A stretch of DNA of 9,189 nucleotides from Candidatus Thorarchaeota archaeon MP11T_1 (GTDB taxonomy: Archaea; Asgardarchaeota; Thorarchaeia; Thorarchaeales; Thorarchaeaceae). Under the pieces are notes generated by a model, which saw only the letters and a list, made by a program, of their open reading frames with translations, was not told the DNA's origin and made no database searches. The stretch lies in the NCBI GenBank assembly GCA_002825515.1, contig PJET01000070.1, positions 1 through 9,189 on the forward strand. The letters are read 5' to 3'. The stretch's first letter is position 1; each line of letters opens with the position of its first letter. A program made the translations under genes and the position numbers. Below are positions 6,080-9,189 of the stretch, one piece after another.

Positions 6080-6172
6080 CTCTGTCCCCTGATATTAGAT
6101 TACTCAGTTCATCATAAGTTCTCCTAATGCATTGCTTCTGGTAGACTTCCCTGTTCTACTTGATTTCTAGTC

Positions 6173-7411
6173 TTATATGAGATCGAATGCGACCTTAATC
6201 GCACTGTTCTTTCCCTTGTTTCCAGCAACAGAGAATGCAGTCTTGTACTCTTCAATGCTATACTTATGCGTGACAAGACCGTCAAAGAGTTCAGGATGTT
6301 CTCGAATCATCTCAAATGCTATTTCCAATGTATCAACAGACTCTCCTTCATGAACCTCTAGGCCATGCATCATCGAACCGATAACGTTCACCTGTTTATA
6401 CACAGTCAATATCCAATCAGTCTTCTTTGTGACTCCAAAATCCATTCCCACTATAACTACAGTTCCATTATTTCTGATAAGGTGCAATGAGTCATCAAGA
6501 GTTGAATCACTACCCACAGTGTCGAAGATGATGTCAGGTCCTACACCACCATAGAGAATCTTCTTCCCAATGGTCGGCTTGAGAAGATGTCCGTTTGTTC
6601 TCTCTGCTACTCTTTCATAGAGTGCACTCTTATCATTCTCAGATATTACCTCATCCGCTCCCAGCTTAGTTGCTGCTGCTTCCTGGAAAGGATAGCGAGC
6701 TAATACGATCATCTTACATTTTGATCCAAGAGCTCTAATTGCTCTGACAACCATCAATCCTATGATTCCTGCCCCTAGGACAATCACTGTATCATCATCA
6801 GAAGGTTGTTTCTTCTTAACAGCATGAAGAGCCACAGCAAGTGGTTCAGCAAGAAGTGCATGTTCATCGGGAACTCCATCTGGAATTTTTGCTAGTTGCC
6901 CTGCATACGTGACGAAATACTCACTGAAGGCACCACTCCCAAAACCACCAAAGTTCAAACGCCCCCCATACTCCTCCTCAAGGAGAGAGTCATCTCCAAT
7001 TCCTACAATCGCCTGACAGGTTTCAGGTCTACCGGCTTTGCAGCTCTCACAGTACTCGAAACCATAACACTCACAAGAAACAACTGGCGAATGGCCCACT
7101 CTGTCACCAACCTTGAGTCCTTCAACCTCATCTCCAACGCCCTCAACAATTCCAACTACTTCGTGTCCCAAAGGAAATGGATTGTCCTTTCTCGCTAGAA
7201 TAGTGGCTGAGTATGAAAGGTTAACATTAATCTGGTTAATATCTGATGCACATATCCCTGCCATGACTGGTCGTACCAAAACCTGCCGTGGATGCTTGAT
7301 GGTTGGCTTTGGCCAATCCTCTCGATACTTAATCATGGTGTACTTTCCAGCGAGCTTCATCTTCTTTCTGATGACTTTACTGATTTTGAGATCGTACATT
7401 ATTGCCTTCAT
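6173..7411 (-). CDS. Zinc-dependent medium-chain alcohol/polyol dehydrogenase
   Basis: Oxidises or reduces an alcohol with NAD(P) (family knowledge); the substrate is unknown. Visible motifs: GICASDINQI with catalytic zinc ligand C54, PLGHEVVG with H83 and E84, structural-zinc cysteines at 113, 115, 121, 124 and 132, AEPLAVALHAV with E189, and the Rossmann glycine motif VLGAGIIGLMVV at 211-222. At 412 residues it exceeds the usual 340-360 because of a longer N-terminus (basic segment about 11-40 before the first core strand) and an insert after the structural zinc lobe (about 136-158). The general pattern is closest to sorbitol or threonine dehydrogenase-like members. The ATG at 7411 follows GGGTG by seven bases. 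It heads a probable two-gene unit with the phosphodiesterase. Confidence 0.92.
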   Translation of the reverse strand: MKAIMYDLKISKVIRKKMKLAGKYTMIKYREDWPKPTIKHPRQVLVRPVMAGICASDINQINVNLSYSATILARKDNPFPLGHEVVGIVEGVGDEVEGLKVGDRVGHSPVVSCECYGFEYCESCKAGRPETCQAIVGIGDDSLLEEEYGGRLNFGGFGSGAFSEYFVTYAGQLAKIPDGVPDEHALLAEPLAVALHAVKKKQPSDDDTVIVLGAGIIGLMVVRAIRALGSKCKMIVLARYPFQEAAATKLGADEVISENDKSALYERVAERTNGHLLKPTIGKKILYGGVGPDIIFDTVGSDSTLDDSLHLIRNNGTVVIVGMDFGVTKKTDWILTVYKQVNVIGSMMHGLEVHEGESVDTLEIAFEMIREHPELFDGLVTHKYSIEEYKTAFSVAGNKGKNSAIKVAFDLI

Positions 7412-7455
7412 TAGACCGCACCCTGAAGTAGCAGATACTGGCTACTGTTCATCTA

Positions 7456-7463
7456 GATATATC
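7456..7463 (-). promoter_or_regulatory. Predicted TATA box for the dehydrogenase gene
   Basis: GATATATC lies about 45-52 bases before the ATG at 7411 and just downstream of the PorB terminator. Transcription would begin near 7434, leaving a short leader with the GGGTG site. The element is self-complementary, so it is not directional on its own; gene layout sets the strand. Confidence 0.5.
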
Positions 7464-7481
7464 CATCGACAAAAATAGTAG

Positions 7482-7503
7482 AAGGAGCGTCTTAACGCTC
7501 CTT
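7482..7503 (-). terminator. Intrinsic-type terminator of the por operon
   Basis: AAGGAGCGT (7482-7490) and ACGCTCCTT (7495-7503) make a 9-base-pair stem with a 4-base loop, nine bases after the PorB stop. On the minus strand a T run (complement of 7471-7475) follows a few bases later. On the plus strand TTTTT at 7507-7511 also follows, so it could work in both directions. It separates the por operon from the dehydrogenase unit. Confidence 0.75.
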
Positions 7504-7512
7504 GGCTTTTTA

Positions 7513-8472
7513 TTAGTCAACACCACAGCGCTTCTTCAAAAGTTCCCAGTCATGGTTGATTTGGTCTTGGATTCTCTTTCTGAAGTCTTCCCACTCAGGT
7601 CTGAAGAGGTGTTTGAATTGGCCTTGAGTCTTGAAGTACTCATCAACAGGCTTCAGACCTGCTTCTGCAACTCTCTTGCTTGGAGCGGACATTATCCACT
7701 CCTCTCCATCTATGACCTCATAGAGCGGATGAAGACCAGTTTCCACAGCAAGCTTGGATAATGAGATGCTATCCCCTGAGGGTGATCGCCATCCTCTGGG
7801 ACACGGTGAAAATGCATGCACGAATGCCGATCCTTCCACCTCCAAAGCCTTCCGGAACTTTATAATGAAGTCACGGTAGTTGTAGGGTTCTGCGGTCGCA
7901 ACATATGGAATCTTGTGGGCTGCAACAATCTGAGCTAATGGTTTCTTGCGCTCAAGCTTGCCAGGAATTACATTACCCGCCCATGAGGTTGTAGTTTCTT
8001 GACCCGGGAATGTGGCACCCGAGCGTTGAATACCAGTGTTCTGGTAGGCACCGTTGTCATAACACATGTAGACAAAGTCGTGCCCTCGTTCCAATGCACC
8101 ACTGATTGCTCCAAATCCTATGTCGAAAGATGAACCATCACCACCTAAGGCTATCACGTCAACATGTTCATGCTTGTAGCGACCCTTGGCACGCATTGCG
8201 TTAATTGCCTCTATCACTCCTGAGGCAACAGCTGCTGCATTCTCGAAGGCCACGTGGATCCATGGAACCTTCCAAGCAGTGTACGGGTAGATTGTTGTGG
8301 CGACCTCCAGACAACCAGTATTGTTACACACTATTGTGGGTCCTCTCAGTGCCATTCCCATGAGCTTGATTACTGGCGGCGCAGCGCATCCAGCACACAT
8401 CCTGTGTCCAGAGCTAATGATTGGCTCATGCTTGAGCATGTCCTTGATTGAAACTGCTGGTTTTTCACTCAT
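7513..8472 (-). CDS. porB: Pyruvate:ferredoxin oxidoreductase, beta subunit (PorB)
   Basis: Carries the thiamine diphosphate site of the enzyme that converts pyruvate and CoA to acetyl-CoA and CO2 with reduction of ferredoxin, in the cytoplasm. The 319-residue protein is full length for a PorB. Cysteines expected for the 4Fe-4S cluster are C26 and C29 (HRMCAGCAAP), C54 (NNTGC) and C224 (FSPCPRGW). The thiamine-binding motif runs from GGDGSS (110-115) to YDNGAYQNTG (138-147). TTIYPYTAWKVPWIHVAFEN is typical of pyruvate-specific members, though 2-oxoisovalerate or another oxoacid is not excluded. The ATG overlaps the PorA stop (TAATG), with GGGGGTG inside the end of porA as its ribosome-binding site, so translation is coupled. 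Confidence 0.95.
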   Translation of the reverse strand: MSEKPAVSIKDMLKHEPIISSGHRMCAGCAAPPVIKLMGMALRGPTIVCNNTGCLEVATTIYPYTAWKVPWIHVAFENAAAVASGVIEAINAMRAKGRYKHEHVDVIALGGDGSSFDIGFGAISGALERGHDFVYMCYDNGAYQNTGIQRSGATFPGQETTTSWAGNVIPGKLERKKPLAQIVAAHKIPYVATAEPYNYRDFIIKFRKALEVEGSAFVHAFSPCPRGWRSPSGDSISLSKLAVETGLHPLYEVIDGEEWIMSAPSKRVAEAGLKPVDEYFKTQGQFKHLFRPEWEDFRKRIQDQINHDWELLKKRCGVD

Positions 8473-9189
8473 TACTTTCGCACCCCCAAGGTTTCGTACA
8501 TTGGAGCTTCACCTTTCTTGAGGTACTCCTTTGTCTTCTCGATTCCCTCAACGAATGTTATTGGTGGTACATCACGCCCACCAAGGCCGACAACAAAATC
8601 AACCACCATAGGTCTTTCTTTGGCATCATATAGTGCAGTCCTGACCTCAAGAGCCAGCGGGTGTGTGGCAGCACCGAAGGACATTGCCTTCTCAAAGACT
8701 GCAACAGCCTTTGTTTTTGCTAGAGCTTTCGCAATTTCCTTGGTTGGGAAGGGTCTGAACATCTTAAGCCTGATGACGCCCACTTTCTCTCCTTTCTCTC
8801 TCATAACATCTGCAACAACTTTGGCTGTTCCTCCCATGGAGGCCATCGCGATAATGATAATGTCAGCATCATCTGTCTTGTAGGTTTCAAAGAGCCCGTA
8901 CTTTCGACCTGTAAGCTTCGCAAATTCTGTTTCAACTTCCTCGTACGCGTTTGATACGCCCATTATCGCCTCATCCTGTTGTTGCTTGAATTCAAAGTAA
9001 TAGTCAGTAAGGGCAAGCGGTCCCATCGTAATGGGATTGTCAGGATCAAGTGAGATGAATGGGTCCCTCACACCGAGGAACTTCTGAACAACATCATCAG
9101 GGAGCATCTCTACGCGCTCAACATTATGACTCACGATAAATCCATCAATACCGACCATGACTGGAAGTAGCACATCATGACGCTCAGCC
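8472..9189 (-). CDS. porA: Pyruvate:ferredoxin oxidoreductase, alpha subunit (PorA), C-terminal part
   Basis: Partner of PorB; its domains help bind pyruvate and thiamine diphosphate and shape the active site. The visible 239 codons are open to the right edge, so the N-terminal part (around 150 residues in a typical PorA of about 390) lies outside. Recognised by LLPVMVGIDGFIVSHNVERV, then LDPDNPITMGPLALTDYYFE, and a C-terminal domain with IIIAMASMGGTAKVVADVM, GVIRLKMFRPFP and VVGLGGRDV. GTG at 9173 is not the start, since the homologous sequence continues upstream as AERHDVLLPVM. In archaea the order is commonly porG-porD-porA-porB, so the gamma and delta subunit genes are expected just beyond the edge. 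Confidence 0.93.
   Translation of the reverse strand, partial: AERHDVLLPVMVGIDGFIVSHNVERVEMLPDDVVQKFLGVRDPFISLDPDNPITMGPLALTDYYFEFKQQQDEAIMGVSNAYEEVETEFAKLTGRKYGLFETYKTDDADIIIIAMASMGGTAKVVADVMREKGEKVGVIRLKMFRPFPTKEIAKALAKTKAVAVFEKAMSFGAATHPLALEVRTALYDAKERPMVVDFVVGLGGRDVPPITFVEGIEKTKEYLKKGEAPMYETLGVRK

Noticed and set aside
7113..7478. A 121-codon plus-strand frame
   Set aside because: Antisense to the dehydrogenase and its promoter; composition and content match no family and the dehydrogenase frame is clear.

Overview
The window reads as archaeal chromosome, most likely from an Asgard lineage (Thorarchaeia would be my first guess). This placement is inference. It rests on an archaeal-type PorA/PorB pyruvate:ferredoxin oxidoreductase pair, a stand-alone Lrp/AsnC ligand-binding (RAM) protein, TATA-type promoter elements close to start codons mixed with Shine-Dalgarno starts, frequent GTG/TTG starts, and a gelsolin-like domain protein of a kind known in prokaryotes mainly from Asgard archaea. 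No rRNA, tRNA, CRISPR array, insertion sequence or integrase was seen.

Layout, left to right. 1-1648 (-): the N-terminal 549 residues of a GH38 alpha-mannosidase resembling MngB-type mannosylglycerate hydrolases, running off the left edge. 1774-2532 (+): a two-part GNAT acetyltransferase, divergent from the mannosidase. 2537-2566: a perfect hairpin between convergent genes. 2581-3426 (-): a gelsolin-like domain, a proline-rich repeat linker and an unrecognised C-terminal domain; this is the most interesting gene here. 3514-3780 (-): a stand-alone RAM domain protein. 3894-4028 (-): a 44-codon reading frame that looks like a detached C-terminal membrane anchor. 4018-4821 (-): a multi-pass TspO-related membrane protein. 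4822-5278: a mostly non-coding stretch holding a promoter, a hairpin and a possible 50-residue cysteine-rich protein (5012-5164, -). 5279-6079 (-): a glycerophosphodiester phosphodiesterase. 6173-7411 (-): a zinc-dependent medium-chain dehydrogenase. 7482-7503: a terminator. 7513-8472 (-): PorB, and 8472-9189 (-): the C-terminal part of PorA, cut by the right edge.

How they work together. PorA and PorB are translationally coupled (TAATG overlap) and belong to an operon whose upstream genes lie beyond the right edge; it ends at the terminator at 7482-7503. The dehydrogenase and phosphodiesterase may be co-transcribed and could handle polyol or glycerol-type substrates together, but that is inference. 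The central group (RAM protein, gelsolin-like protein, TspO-like protein) shares a strand but shows separate promoter-like elements, so a functional link is unproven. Several real reading frames lack an ATG, or lack either end in the window, so start choices are explained per gene.
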